The notes under the pieces are model-generated. The model was given only the letters and a program-made list of their open reading frames with translations, searched no databases and was not told the origin of the DNA. 64,000 bases of DNA from Chryseobacterium taichungense (GTDB lineage: Bacteria > Bacteroidota > Bacteroidia > Flavobacteriales > Weeksellaceae), in contig NZ_FOBV01000002.1 of assembly GCF_900109935.1 (NCBI RefSeq), positions 642,592 through 706,591 on the forward strand, read 5' to 3'. Both the position numbers and the translations under genes were made by a program. Shown here piece by piece: positions 17,965 to 25,814 of this stretch; position 1 is the stretch's first letter, and every line of letters starts with the position of its first letter.

Positions 17965-18621
17965 ATGTCTAAAAAAGGGTTTTTATACAGAAACAGCTTA
18001 AGCATTGTTCTGATTATTTTCATGATTACCTGTCTTGCCGCACAGTTTTTTACAGGCTGGAAAACAGAAAATAAAGAACTTATGGAGAACGGGGATGCGG
18101 CATTAAGTCTGGGACAATACATTCACAGCGGGCATTTTATTCAGGCAACTTTTGAAAACTGGGAAAGTGAATTTCTTCAGATGATGCTGTATGTGTTATT
18201 AACGATTTCGCTTCGTCAGAAAGGTTCCAGTGAATCAAAATCATTGGAAGAGGAAGAAGATGTCGACAAAGAACCTGTTCCTCATCCTGATGCACCATGG
18301 CCGGTAAAAAAAGGGGGAATATGGCTTACCATTTATAAGCATTCTTTATCAATAGCCTTTGCAATCTTGTTCATCCTCAGTTTTTCCCTTCATTTCTACG
18401 GAAGTTTGAAGGATTATAATGAAGAACAGATTTCAAAAGAAAAACCCACGATCAGTGCATCACAGTATATCACAGAATCCCGTTTCTGGTTTGAATCTTT
18501 TCAGAACTGGCAAAGCGAATTTCTCGCCGTTGCATCTCTGGTAATTCTTTCCATCTGGCTTCGGGAAAAAGGCTCTCCGGAATCTAAACCTGTAGATATG
18601 CCTCACGACGAGACACCTTAA
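17965..18621 (+). CDS. DUF6766-like duplicated membrane protein
   Basis: A 218-residue integral membrane protein made of two similar halves. Each has a hydrophobic segment followed by SLGQYIHSGHF or SASQYITESRF, then F(E)NWxSEFL and a second hydrophobic segment ending in SLRQKGSxESK or WLREKGSPESK. The halves are joined by an acidic, Pro-rich linker (residues about 93-115). About four membrane spans are expected. It resembles the DUF6766 family; the function is unknown. It starts 10 bases after the FAD/Rieske gene and ends the operon. Confidence 0.78.
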   Translation: MSKKGFLYRNSLSIVLIIFMITCLAAQFFTGWKTENKELMENGDAALSLGQYIHSGHFIQATFENWESEFLQMMLYVLLTISLRQKGSSESKSLEEEEDVDKEPVPHPDAPWPVKKGGIWLTIYKHSLSIAFAILFILSFSLHFYGSLKDYNEEQISKEKPTISASQYITESRFWFESFQNWQSEFLAVASLVILSIWLREKGSPESKPVDMPHDETP

Positions 18622-18642
18622 TACCATTTGAGTTCATACCAT

Positions 18643-18679
18643 AAAAAGGGCTGTCCGAAAATTTCGGACAGCCCTTTTT
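18643..18679. terminator. bidirectional terminator / first hairpin of repeat array
   Basis: GGGCTGTCCGAAA pairs with TTTCGGACAGCCC, flanked by A- and T-runs. It terminates the stress operon and is the first of four related hairpins that alternate with palindromic elements. Confidence 0.85.
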
Positions 18680-18735
18680 GAGTTTTCTTTTAATCATAAT
18701 TTTACAGCATAAAGAGTCAAATATATTTTTAATTT

Positions 18736-18885
18736 GCTCGGAAGGAGCAATATCTGTGTAGAACTTTATTAGTTGCTTGTAATACCGGAACTCCATAAGA
18801 GTTCTATCCTATGATAGCACACCTACGGCGTGCTTGCGATTATCCTATTACTTTTTATGCTACACAGATATTGCTCCTACGGAGC
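18736..18885. repeat. multi-branched palindromic repeat, copy 1
   Basis: A 150-bp element bounded by 26-base inverted arms (18736-18761 and 18860-18885, two mismatches). Two internal hairpins lie near 18788-18806 (ACTCC..GAGTT) and 18818-18836 (GCACACCTACGGCGTGC). It would fold as a stem with two inner branches. Small reading frames inside it (such as MIAHLRRACDYP) recur in each copy by descent and are not taken as genes. Confidence 0.85.
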
Positions 18886-18919
18886 ATAAGATTACTTTGT
18901 TCATTTCTGGCAGAAAAAA

Positions 18920-18950
18920 AGCGGCTGTCCGAAAAGTTCGGACAGCCGCT
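18920..18950. terminator. hairpin between repeat copies 1 and 2
   Basis: AGCGGCTGTCCGAA pairs perfectly with TTCGGACAGCCGCT, with A- and T-rich flanks. It is homologous to the terminator at 18643. Confidence 0.75.
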
Positions 18951-19008
18951 TTTAAGTTTTCTTTTAATCGTAATTTTACAGCATAAAGAGTCAAATATAT
19001 TTTAATTT

Positions 19009-19158
19009 GCTCCGTAGGAGCAATATCTGTGTAGAACTTTATAGTTGCCAGTAATACCGGAACTCCATAGGAGTTCTATCCTATGATAGCACACCTACGG
19101 CGTGCTTGTGATTATCCTATTTACTTTTTCTGCTACACAGATATTGCTCCTACGGAGC
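19009..19158. repeat. multi-branched palindromic repeat, copy 2
   Basis: A 150-bp copy whose 26-base outer arms (19009-19034 and 19133-19158) are perfectly complementary. It begins 273 bp after copy 1, with the same inner hairpins. The spacer (tacagcataaagagtcaaatat) is also conserved, so the duplicated unit is larger than the palindrome. Confidence 0.85.
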
Positions 19159-19192
19159 ATAGAATTACTTTGTTTATTTCTGGTAGAAAAAA

Positions 19193-19225
19193 AAGAGCCT
19201 GTCCAAAAAAGTTGGACTGGCTCTT
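19193..19225. terminator. hairpin between repeat copies 2 and 3
   Basis: AAGAGCCTGTCCAA pairs with TTGGACTGGCTCTT with one mismatch. It belongs to the same series as the other hairpins in the array. Confidence 0.7.
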
Positions 19226-19283
19226 TTGAGTTTTATTTTAATAATAATTTTACAGCATAAAGAGTGAAGTATATTTTTAATTT

Positions 19284-19434
19284 GCTCGGAAGGAGCAATA
19301 TCTGTGTAGAACTTTATTAGTTGCTTGTAATACCGGAACTCCATAGGAGTTCTATCCTATGATAGCACACCTACGGCGTGCTTGTGATTATCCTATTTAC
19401 TTTTTCTGCTACACAGATATTGCTCCTACGGAGC
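19284..19434. repeat. multi-branched palindromic repeat, copy 3
   Basis: A 151-bp copy with arms at 19284-19309 and 19409-19434 and the two internal hairpins. It starts 275 bp after copy 2. Confidence 0.85.
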
Positions 19435-19469
19435 ATAAGATTACTTTGTTCATTCCGGATAAAAAAAAG

Positions 19470-19495
19470 AGACTGTCCAAACTCTCGGACAGTCT
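19470..19495. terminator. last hairpin of repeat array
   Basis: AGACTGTCC pairs with GGACAGTCT. On the minus strand the A-run at 19461-19468 becomes a T-run, so this is a good terminator for the Gsp26-like gene. Confidence 0.75.
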
Positions 19496-19518
19496 ATCAA
19501 TTCTTTATCTAAAGATCT

Positions 19519-20028
19519 TTAAATTTTTGCTTTTCCTTCCACACCGTCTGAATTATCGGTGGTGTTTCCTGTAACGGCTGCTGTGACAAAATTAACTAGA
19601 CTTACCAGTTTGCCCACTTTTGTATCCCAATAATAAGATTCTCTTGGTTCCACACGAATGATGGAAACGTTTGGATCGTCTTTTCCGTCCTCAAACCATG
19701 CTTTTGCCATTGGCGACCATTTATCTTCAATGGTTGATCGGTCTTTATAGATGGTAGCATCCCCGAATACCGAAAGATACTGATAGTCTCCATTGTTCAT
19801 AAAAAACAGCTGGACTCTTTTATCATCTTTAATTTCAAAATTTTTGTTGCTTGTATCGCTGCTGATAAACCAAAGATTCCCTTCATCGTCGGTTTCCTGT
19901 AAGGTCATCGGTCTTGAATTGATAGGAAGTGTTTCCAGTTCTGTACAGAACATACAGATTTTTGCACTTTCCGATAAATCCTTAATTTTTTTTACAGCGT
20001 CATGATGTGTAAGATTTTCTGTTGACAT
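19519..20028 (-). CDS. general stress protein 26-like pyridoxamine-5'-phosphate-oxidase-fold protein
   Basis: A 169-residue split-barrel flavin-binding protein of the Gsp26 group. Features are the strand CMFCTELETLPINSRPMTLQ, the GNLWFISSDTSNKNFEI segment and SPMAKAWFEDGKDDPNVSIIRVEP near residue 115. Members bind FMN or FAD and are induced by stress; the reaction is not known. I chose ATG at 20028 (MSTENLTHHD). It is convergent with the stress operon across the palindromic repeat array and probably belongs functionally to the same response. Confidence 0.85.
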   Translation of the reverse strand: MSTENLTHHDAVKKIKDLSESAKICMFCTELETLPINSRPMTLQETDDEGNLWFISSDTSNKNFEIKDDKRVQLFFMNNGDYQYLSVFGDATIYKDRSTIEDKWSPMAKAWFEDGKDDPNVSIIRVEPRESYYWDTKVGKLVSLVNFVTAAVTGNTTDNSDGVEGKAKI

Positions 20029-20168
20029 AATTTTATATTTTAGTGATTTGATAAATAAAAAGTACTGATTACTATTCAAAAATCCGACCATAGTGAACGG
20101 TGTATTCAAAATTTACATACGATAAGTAAGCATTTATAAATATTCTTTTTCAATTAAAAATTGAAATA

Positions 20169-20390
20169 CTAAGAGCCTGTTTAAATTTTACTAAATAACT
20201 TTATAGTTTCTTCCTTAATTTTTCTAAATTAAATAAACTTTGTTTATTCTTCTATTTAAAATTAGGGTTTTAGCGAGTTAGACTTATTCAAGTTAAGGAA
20301 TCAATAAATTAATTTTATTAAGCTTTTTAAGCTAAACGGGCTTAATTCCTTAATGTTAAAAATATATTATAAATTTAAACAGGCCCTTAG
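20169..20390. mobile_element. MITE-like element with 20-bp inverted ends
   Basis: Ends are CTAAGAGCCTGTTTAAATTT (20169-20188) and its complement at 20371-20390 with one mismatch. The 222-bp interior is AT-rich, non-coding and holds a nested repeat (TTAAGGAAT / ATTCCTTAA). No clear target-site duplication is seen. The surrounding 20029-20504 gap holds no gene. Confidence 0.6.
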
Positions 20391-20504
20391 CTTGAAGCAT
20401 TAATTCATTGATAAATAATTTTAGCATATTAAGGATGCGGAAGTATTATAAAAAACCTGCGCAGGTTTTACTTAATCGGTGCTTAGGTTTTGATCAAAAG
20501 CTGC

Positions 20505-20711
20505 CTAGGTTTTAGGTAAAAGGTGAGCAGTAAATGCAAAATTTCGTTTTCCATTTTCGATGTCGCTTATTGTAGCTTTAGTAATTTTTGAGCTGTTTAA
20601 AACGACATCATCTTGAGTAAGCCGAGATTTAAGCCTTAATTCTTTGACATGCTCACCAAATTTCTTTAATAATTCATCTTGTAAACGTCCATCTATTAAC
20701 AGTTTATACAA
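20505..20711 (-). CDS. short XRE-family HTH protein, apparently truncated
   Basis: A 68-residue protein with the helix-turn-helix of Cro/C1 (XRE) type: FGEHVKELRLKSRLTQDDVVLNSSKITKATISDIENGKRNF. The frame ends (AHLLPKT) just after the recognition helix, where relatives continue with about 15-20 more residues of the fifth helix, so it looks C-terminally truncated. It starts 12 bases after the upstream XRE gene stops and is the last of three small XRE genes in a row. Confidence 0.6.
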   Translation of the reverse strand: MYKLLIDGRLQDELLKKFGEHVKELRLKSRLTQDDVVLNSSKITKATISDIENGKRNFAFTAHLLPKT

Positions 20712-20723
20712 AAAACAGCTAAG

Positions 20724-20984
20724 TTATTCATCAATTTTATACTTTTCTATATCGAAGTCGAAATCAAATAATTCTTTCGGCGGAATATTAAATGCGGAAG
20801 CCATTTTAAGAAGAGTTTCTATCGTTGGATTGCCTTTTCCATTTTCATACTTATTATAATTGCTGGAATCAAAAGCAGAATTTTGCGCAACAGCATCCAT
20901 AGAATTATACTTATCCTTCCTGATCTCTTTAAGATGTTCAGAAAAAGCCTTCATATACAATTTTAAAACGTGCTTACTATCCAT
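20724..20984 (-). CDS. small XRE-family HTH regulator
   Basis: An 86-residue single-domain DNA-binding protein: FSEHLKEIRKDKYNSMDAVAQNSAFDSSNYNKYENGKGNPTIETLLKMASAFNIPPKELFDF. The turn and recognition helix are YNKYENGKGNP. I chose ATG 20984 (MDSKHVLKL) rather than a longer start at 21017. It is the middle of three XRE genes transcribed away from the SymE-like gene. It could be an antitoxin-type or autoregulatory repressor. Confidence 0.72.
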   Translation of the reverse strand: MDSKHVLKLYMKAFSEHLKEIRKDKYNSMDAVAQNSAFDSSNYNKYENGKGNPTIETLLKMASAFNIPPKELFDFDFDIEKYKIDE

Positions 20985-21031
20985 TTTTATAATAATTGTC
21001 TGTAAGACATAGTCCAACTTTTATTAGATTA

Positions 21032-21256
21032 CTAATCCATTTTAAAATCAAACAATTCTTGCGGATGAACTTCTAAGCCTTTAGCCAGTTCCTGTATAGT
21101 TGAAATTCTTAGATCAACTTCTCCTTTTTCAATTTTACTGATATTACTATGGTCAATGTCACATTTTTGAGCTAACTGCCGATAGCTCAATCCCAACTTC
21201 TTTCTAAAATTTTCGACTCTTTTTCCAAAAGCTACTCTAAATTCAATTTTATCCAT
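21032..21256 (-). CDS. small XRE-family HTH regulator
   Basis: A 74-residue Cro/C1-type protein: FGKRVENFRKKLGLSYRQLAQKCDIDHSNISKIEKGEVDLRISTIQELAKGLEVHPQELFDF. All five helices of the domain are present, and the recognition segment is HSNISKIEKGEV. I chose ATG 21256 (MDKIEFRVAF). It is first in the three-gene XRE run and divergent from the SymE-like gene, with a shared upstream region of about 200 bp. Confidence 0.78.
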   Translation of the reverse strand: MDKIEFRVAFGKRVENFRKKLGLSYRQLAQKCDIDHSNISKIEKGEVDLRISTIQELAKGLEVHPQELFDFKMD

Positions 21257-21462
21257 TATAGATATGTTATAAAAGCAATTTGGAAAGTTTATCATAAAAT
21301 ATTGTAGTTTAATTAACCTACATATCGAAAATTATTTTACATTTGTCACATAAATTACTCAGTCAGATAAAACACAATCTATCATATTACCTTGGCTTGT
21401 ATAGGCAGGAAGTTCAGGCATTTTCAAACTTCCTCCTTTACAGCCAACAAAAACTAAAAAAC

Positions 21463-21648
21463 ATGATCATGATGAATTCAAGAAGAATTAAAATCAACAC
21501 AACGTACCAGAAAAGCAGTAACCGGATGATAACGGTTTCCGAAATCCGGCTTAAAGGGAAATGGCTTGAAAAGCTCGGTTTCGAAAAAGGGAAAACAATA
21601 AACATCAAACAAAATAAAAACAAACTGACGATCACTGTTGCGAAATAG
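21463..21648 (+). CDS. SymE-like toxin-fold protein
   Basis: A 61-residue protein with the SymE-type AbrB-fold core: MITVSEIRLKGKWLEKLGFEKGKTINIKQNKNKLTITV. SymE of E. coli is the SOS-induced toxin of a type I system controlled by an antisense RNA; Bacteroidetes homologues are little studied. ATG 21463 gives the compact form, and an in-frame extension to 21343 has no recognisable content. It is divergent from three XRE regulators. Whether it is toxic or paired with an antisense RNA cannot be told from sequence. Confidence 0.7.
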   Translation: MIMMNSRRIKINTTYQKSSNRMITVSEIRLKGKWLEKLGFEKGKTINIKQNKNKLTITVAK

Positions 21649-21909
21649 CAAAACCTAGAAACAGTATTTGGTTTCCCACATGTTGCGCAAGACTTCCGTA
21701 GTCCTCCGGAAGTTTAAAACAAGTGTGTTTGTAACCTCCTGCAAGTGCTTTTGGTTTCCCGCGGCTTACGGTAAGACCTCCTTCGTTAAGTTTTGACTAA
21801 AAGGTGCGCAAATTTTTACCAAAAGCAGGTGAATTCGGTATTTGCTCTAAATTATTTCTGATTCTGAAACTTTCTCAGTATTTTTACTGAACTTTTAATA
21901 CCAAAGAAA

Positions 21910-22719
21910 ATGATCCAGTATTTAGATAATATTCATCACAAAGATTCCAAAAACTTTTTCCTGATTGCAGGACCTTGTATCATCGAAGGTGAAGATATGG
22001 CGCTTAAAATCGCCGAAAAGGTAGTTGAACTGACTAATAAATACAATATTCCTTATATCTTTAAAGGAAGCTTTAAAAAAGCCAACCGAAGCAGGGTAGA
22101 TTCGTTTACGACGATCGGTGAGGAAAAATCTCTTGAAATCCTTAAAAAAGTAGGAGAGACATTCAATATTCCTACCACAACGGATATCCATGAGAATGAG
22201 CATGCAGCCCTTGCTGCACAATATGTGGATGTATTGCAAATTCCTGCATTTCTCGTTCGTCAGACAGATCTTCTGGTGGCTGCTGCAGAAACAGGAAAAT
22301 GTGTAACTTTAAAGAAAGGACAATTCCTTTCTCCGGAATCCATGAAGTTTGCCGTTCAGAAAATTACTGATTCCAACAACCAGAAAGTTGCCATCATCGA
22401 AAGAGGAAATTCATTCGGATATACAGATTTAATCGTAGATTACAGGGGTATTCCAACGATGAGAAATTATGCTCCGGTGATTCTTGACGTGACCCATTCT
22501 TTACAGCAGCCCAATCAGAGCTCAGGCGTTACAGGAGGTAGACCGGATCTTATCGAAACTGTCGCTAAAGCCGGAATCGCAGTAGGAGCAGACGGAATTT
22601 TCATAGAAACACACCCGACTCCGGAAACCGCTTTATCCGATGGTGCCAATATGCTGAGACTTGATCTGCTGGAAGATCTTTTGCAAAAATTAACCAGAGT
22701 AAGAGAAGCAATCCTTTAA
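21910..22719 (+). CDS. kdsA: 3-deoxy-8-phosphooctulonate (KDO-8-P) synthase
   Basis: A 269-residue aldolase-type TIM-barrel enzyme condensing phosphoenolpyruvate with arabinose-5-phosphate to give KDO-8-phosphate for lipid A inner core. Signature segments are FLIAGPCIIEGEDMAL, FKGSFKKANRSRVDSF, TDIHENEHAALAAQYVDVLQIPAFLVRQTDLL and LDVTHSLQQPNQSSGVTGGRPD. Length is typical. It is monocistronic, with a 115-bp AT-rich gap before the TonB receptor. Confidence 0.96.
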   Translation: MIQYLDNIHHKDSKNFFLIAGPCIIEGEDMALKIAEKVVELTNKYNIPYIFKGSFKKANRSRVDSFTTIGEEKSLEILKKVGETFNIPTTTDIHENEHAALAAQYVDVLQIPAFLVRQTDLLVAAAETGKCVTLKKGQFLSPESMKFAVQKITDSNNQKVAIIERGNSFGYTDLIVDYRGIPTMRNYAPVILDVTHSLQQPNQSSGVTGGRPDLIETVAKAGIAVGADGIFIETHPTPETALSDGANMLRLDLLEDLLQKLTRVREAIL

Positions 22720-22834
22720 TTTATTCTTTTATTTTTATTAAACGTTTTGCAGGTATCTTAACAAATGTTAATAAAGTTTAAATAAGTTAAAATAAAATTT
22801 ATATATTCACGTTTGAAATTCTAAAACATTTCTT

Positions 22835-25054
22835 TTGAAAAAACTAGTTTTACCATTGAGCCTTATGGTTCCTGCATTAGTATTCTCCCAGGTAAGAAAA
22901 AAGAAGGATACAATGAAAACCGCCACGATTGAAGAAGTGGTATTTCAGAAAAAGGTGACAGGAAGAACCAATGATCTTACCACTGTGAAAATTTCAGCTA
23001 AAGATGCTCAGAATGTAGCGAGCATTTCCGGAGGTATTGAAGGAATTATCAAAACCTTACCTTCCGTAAACTCCAATACGGAGCTTTCTTCACAGTATAT
23101 GGTTCGTGGCGGAAACTATGACGAAAACCTGATCTACATTAATGATATTGAAATCTACCGGCCTTTCCTGATCAGGAATTCCCAGCAGGAAGGTTTGAGT
23201 ATCATTAATCCGGATATGGTTTCTACGGTGAATTTCTCTGCCGGAGGTTTTGAACCAAGATACGGCGATAAAATGTCTTCAGCATTAAATATCTACTATC
23301 GCGAACCTGAAAAATTTGAGCTTTCAGGAGAAGGAAGCTTAATTGGCGGAAGACTTACCACAGGGTTTGCAGCAGGCAAAGATAAAGATGACAACAGAAA
23401 ATTTACTGCCTTATTTTCCGGGAGATACAGAAATACAAACCTTGTTCTCAACACGTTAAAAGAAGATACAGATTTTAATCCTAAGTATATGGATTTTCAG
23501 ACGTATCTCAACTATCATTTCAGTCCAAAACTAACGTTGTCATTTATAGGATATTATTCAAATAATGACTACGAAATGATTCCGAAAACAAGAGAAGTTG
23601 ATTTCGGAAGTCTTTTGCAGCCGCTTAAACTGAATGTAGGATACATCGGGCGCGAAGACGATAAGTATAAGAATATGATGGGAACAGCATCGATGAACTT
23701 TAAACCGTCGGATAAATGGCGTTTTACCCTTGATGCTTTTGCTTATCAGAATCGTGAACGAGAATATTATACTATAAATTCCAGGTATTCTTTAGAAACT
23801 TTTGATCCGGTAACCGGCGCTCCCGTTACTTCGTATGATTCAGGAGGCCAGATAGAGCATGCAAGAAACGATTTATATGTAAAAACTTACGGAGCACAGT
23901 TCAGGACACGTTTTTCACCAAACATCAATACCGATATCGAACTTGGCTTTAAATATGAAAAAGAAAATTTAAAGGATCTTACCAACGAATGGAAACTGGT
24001 GGATTCCGCAGGATATAGTCTTCCGCATGAGGAATTTATAGTTCCACGGGACGCTGAAGATCTTAGACTGATGTACAACATTGCAGGCAAAAACCATATA
24101 CAGCCGACACGATTTTCTGCTTATGCTCAATATTCTCAGAAGTTTTTCTGGGGCAGCAATAAAGTTTTCGTAAATGCCGGAGCGAGAGTTGCCCACTGGA
24201 GCTTTAACAATGAAACGATCTTTTCACCAAGAGCTCAGTTTGCCATCAAACCGGATTGGGATACAGATATGTTGTTCAGACTTTCAGGAGGAGTTTATTA
24301 TCAGGCACCTTTTTACAAAGAAATAAAAGATCTTGATGGAAATTTCAATTCCTCTATAAAATCTCAGCGATCCATTCAGGCTATCTTGGCCAATGACTAC
24401 GAATTTTATATGTATGATCGTCCTTTTAAACTGACGACAGAACTTTATTATAAGAAGATGAATGACCTTATTCCGTATTATATGGATAATGTCAGAATCC
24501 GCTATACCGGTAAAAACAATGCTTCCGGATATGCATATGGAATTGACACAAGACTCTTCGGGGAATTTGTTCCGGGTATAGATTCCTGGCTGTCGGCAAG
24601 TTATGCAAGAGTATACGAAAACATTGATGATAAAGGGAATATCCCTAGACCGACCGATCAGCGGTTCAGATTCGCGATGTTCTATCAGGATTATATGCCG
24701 GCATTTCCACAAATGCGTGTCAACCTTACATTAACCTATGCGATGGGACTTCCTACAGGAGCACCGGTGCTTACAGATCCTTATCAATATCAGAAAACAT
24801 TGCCTTCCTACAAAAGGGTGGATTTGGGATTATCATATGTATTTATAGATCCGAAGGAAAAGAAAGGAGGATATGGATTCTGGGGTAATTTTGATGAGCT
24901 GACTTTAGGCGTACAGGTTTTTAATGCGTTTAACATCAGAAATACAGTAGCCAACCAGTGGATTACGGATGCAAATACCAATTTTATGTATCCTGTTCCG
25001 GTACGTCTTACAGGACGATTTTTCAATGTAAAGCTTGAATTTAAAATTAAATAA
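22835..25054 (+). CDS. TonB-dependent outer-membrane receptor
   Basis: A 739-residue outer-membrane receptor. Translation must start at TTG 22835, which gives the signal peptide MKKLVLPLSLMVPALVFSQ; the first ATG would cut it in half. A plug domain (EEVVFQKKVTGRTNDLTTVKIS, SGGIEGIIKTLPSVNSNTELSSQYMVRGGNYDENLIYINDIE) precedes the 22-strand barrel, which ends in a hydrophobic strand (FFNVKLEFKIK). There is no CarboxypepD_reg repeat and no SusD partner nearby, so it is not a polysaccharide-utilisation receptor. The substrate is unknown. Confidence 0.87.
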   Translation: MKKLVLPLSLMVPALVFSQVRKKKDTMKTATIEEVVFQKKVTGRTNDLTTVKISAKDAQNVASISGGIEGIIKTLPSVNSNTELSSQYMVRGGNYDENLIYINDIEIYRPFLIRNSQQEGLSIINPDMVSTVNFSAGGFEPRYGDKMSSALNIYYREPEKFELSGEGSLIGGRLTTGFAAGKDKDDNRKFTALFSGRYRNTNLVLNTLKEDTDFNPKYMDFQTYLNYHFSPKLTLSFIGYYSNNDYEMIPKTREVDFGSLLQPLKLNVGYIGREDDKYKNMMGTASMNFKPSDKWRFTLDAFAYQNREREYYTINSRYSLETFDPVTGAPVTSYDSGGQIEHARNDLYVKTYGAQFRTRFSPNINTDIELGFKYEKENLKDLTNEWKLVDSAGYSLPHEEFIVPRDAEDLRLMYNIAGKNHIQPTRFSAYAQYSQKFFWGSNKVFVNAGARVAHWSFNNETIFSPRAQFAIKPDWDTDMLFRLSGGVYYQAPFYKEIKDLDGNFNSSIKSQRSIQAILANDYEFYMYDRPFKLTTELYYKKMNDLIPYYMDNVRIRYTGKNNASGYAYGIDTRLFGEFVPGIDSWLSASYARVYENIDDKGNIPRPTDQRFRFAMFYQDYMPAFPQMRVNLTLTYAMGLPTGAPVLTDPYQYQKTLPSYKRVDLGLSYVFIDPKEKKGGYGFWGNFDELTLGVQVFNAFNIRNTVANQWITDANTNFMYPVPVRLTGRFFNVKLEFKIK

Positions 25055-25059
25055 ATAAT

Positions 25060-25090
25060 AAAAGAACTTCTGGATATTCAGAGGTTCTTT
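25060..25090 (+). terminator. Rho-independent terminator
   Basis: AAGAACTTCTG and CAGAGGTTCTT pair (one G.U) around a GATATT loop and are followed by TTTT. It ends the TonB receptor gene. Confidence 0.8.
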
Positions 25091-25144
25091 TTGATTCTGT
25101 AACAACCTTCCAGAATTTTATAACAACAATATCACATATATTTT

Positions 25145-25152
25145 TAAATTTG
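25145..25152 (+). promoter_or_regulatory. promoter -7 box (TAAATTTG)
   Basis: A match to TAnnTTTG, 28 bp upstream of the DUF3347 gene. The -33 element is not clear. Confidence 0.5.
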
Positions 25153-25180
25153 TGTGTTAAATAATTTTATATCCGTTTAA

Positions 25181-25654
25181 ATGAAAAAGTATATTATTAC
25201 GGCAGTAATGTCTGTATTTTCAATAATTTCGATATCAGCACAAACTAAAAAAGATGCTCAGGTTTCAGAATTGTATCACCATTATATTGCTATTAAATCT
25301 GCTTTGGCTTCTGATGATGCTGCTAAAACGTCAAAAGCGGCTTCAGAATTTGTCGAAACATCTTCTAAAATCAACAATAAGATTATTTCTGAAAAGGAAT
25401 TAAATATTCTTCGAAAAGATGCTAAAACTATTGCAGACAATAAGAATATCTCGTCACAAAGGCAGACTTTTCATCAACTTTCTGACCACATGATCGGACT
25501 TGCAAAGGAGTTTAAGCTATCACAAAATCCAGTTTACGTTCAATATTGCCCGATGGCTGATGGAAGCTGGCTGAGCGATGAATCAAAGATTATTAATCCT
25601 TATTATGGAAAATCGATGCTGTCTTGCGGAAGTGTAAAGTCTACAATTAAATAA
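25181..25654 (+). CDS. exported DUF3347 domain protein
   Basis: A 157-residue periplasmic protein. The signal peptide MKKYIITAVMSVFSIISISAQ is followed by a helical DUF3347 domain. This ends in the conserved block VYVQYCPMADGSWLSDESKIINPYYGKSMLSCGSVK, whose Cys, Met and Tyr residues suggest metal (copper) binding. In Bacteroidetes, DUF3347 domains occur alone or fused to copper-efflux adaptor proteins. No efflux genes are adjacent here, so a copper role is inference from the family. Confidence 0.84.
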   Translation: MKKYIITAVMSVFSIISISAQTKKDAQVSELYHHYIAIKSALASDDAAKTSKAASEFVETSSKINNKIISEKELNILRKDAKTIADNKNISSQRQTFHQLSDHMIGLAKEFKLSQNPVYVQYCPMADGSWLSDESKIINPYYGKSMLSCGSVKSTIK

Positions 25655-25722
25655 ACCCCATAAATTATAGATTATTTGCTACTTACATATTTTAAAACAA
25701 TAATAACTTTAATAAAATATAA

Positions 25723-25748
25723 AAAGAAATTCAGTTTTGGATTTCTTT
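25723..25748 (+). terminator. terminator after DUF3347 gene
   Basis: AAAGAAAT and ATTTCTTT pair around a loop of about ten bases and are followed by TCTTG. Moderate. Confidence 0.5.
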
Positions 25749-25770
25749 TCTTGTTTACAAAATAAAAAAA

Positions 25771-25793
25771 CGGAACCTGAAAATCAAGCTCCG
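25771..25793 (-). terminator. terminator of rpoD
   Basis: CGGAACCTGA and TCAAGCTCCG pair on the minus strand with two G.U pairs around AAA. The A-run at 25764-25770 becomes the U-tract. Confidence 0.75.
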
Positions 25794-25814
25794 CTATTAT
25801 TTTTAACTTAAAAA

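Noticed and set aside
18643..19495. CRISPR array
   Set aside because: Repeat units are about 274 bp and palindromic, the spacers are themselves conserved, and no cas genes are present.
18811..19574. Repeated small frames starting MIAHLRRACDYP in the palindromic array
   Set aside because: They occur at the same place in each repeat copy, run through hairpins, have different C-termini and look like by-products of the repeat.
22835..25654. Polysaccharide-utilisation locus around the TonB receptor
   Set aside because: There is no SusD-like gene, no glycosidase and no CarboxypepD_reg repeat in the receptor.
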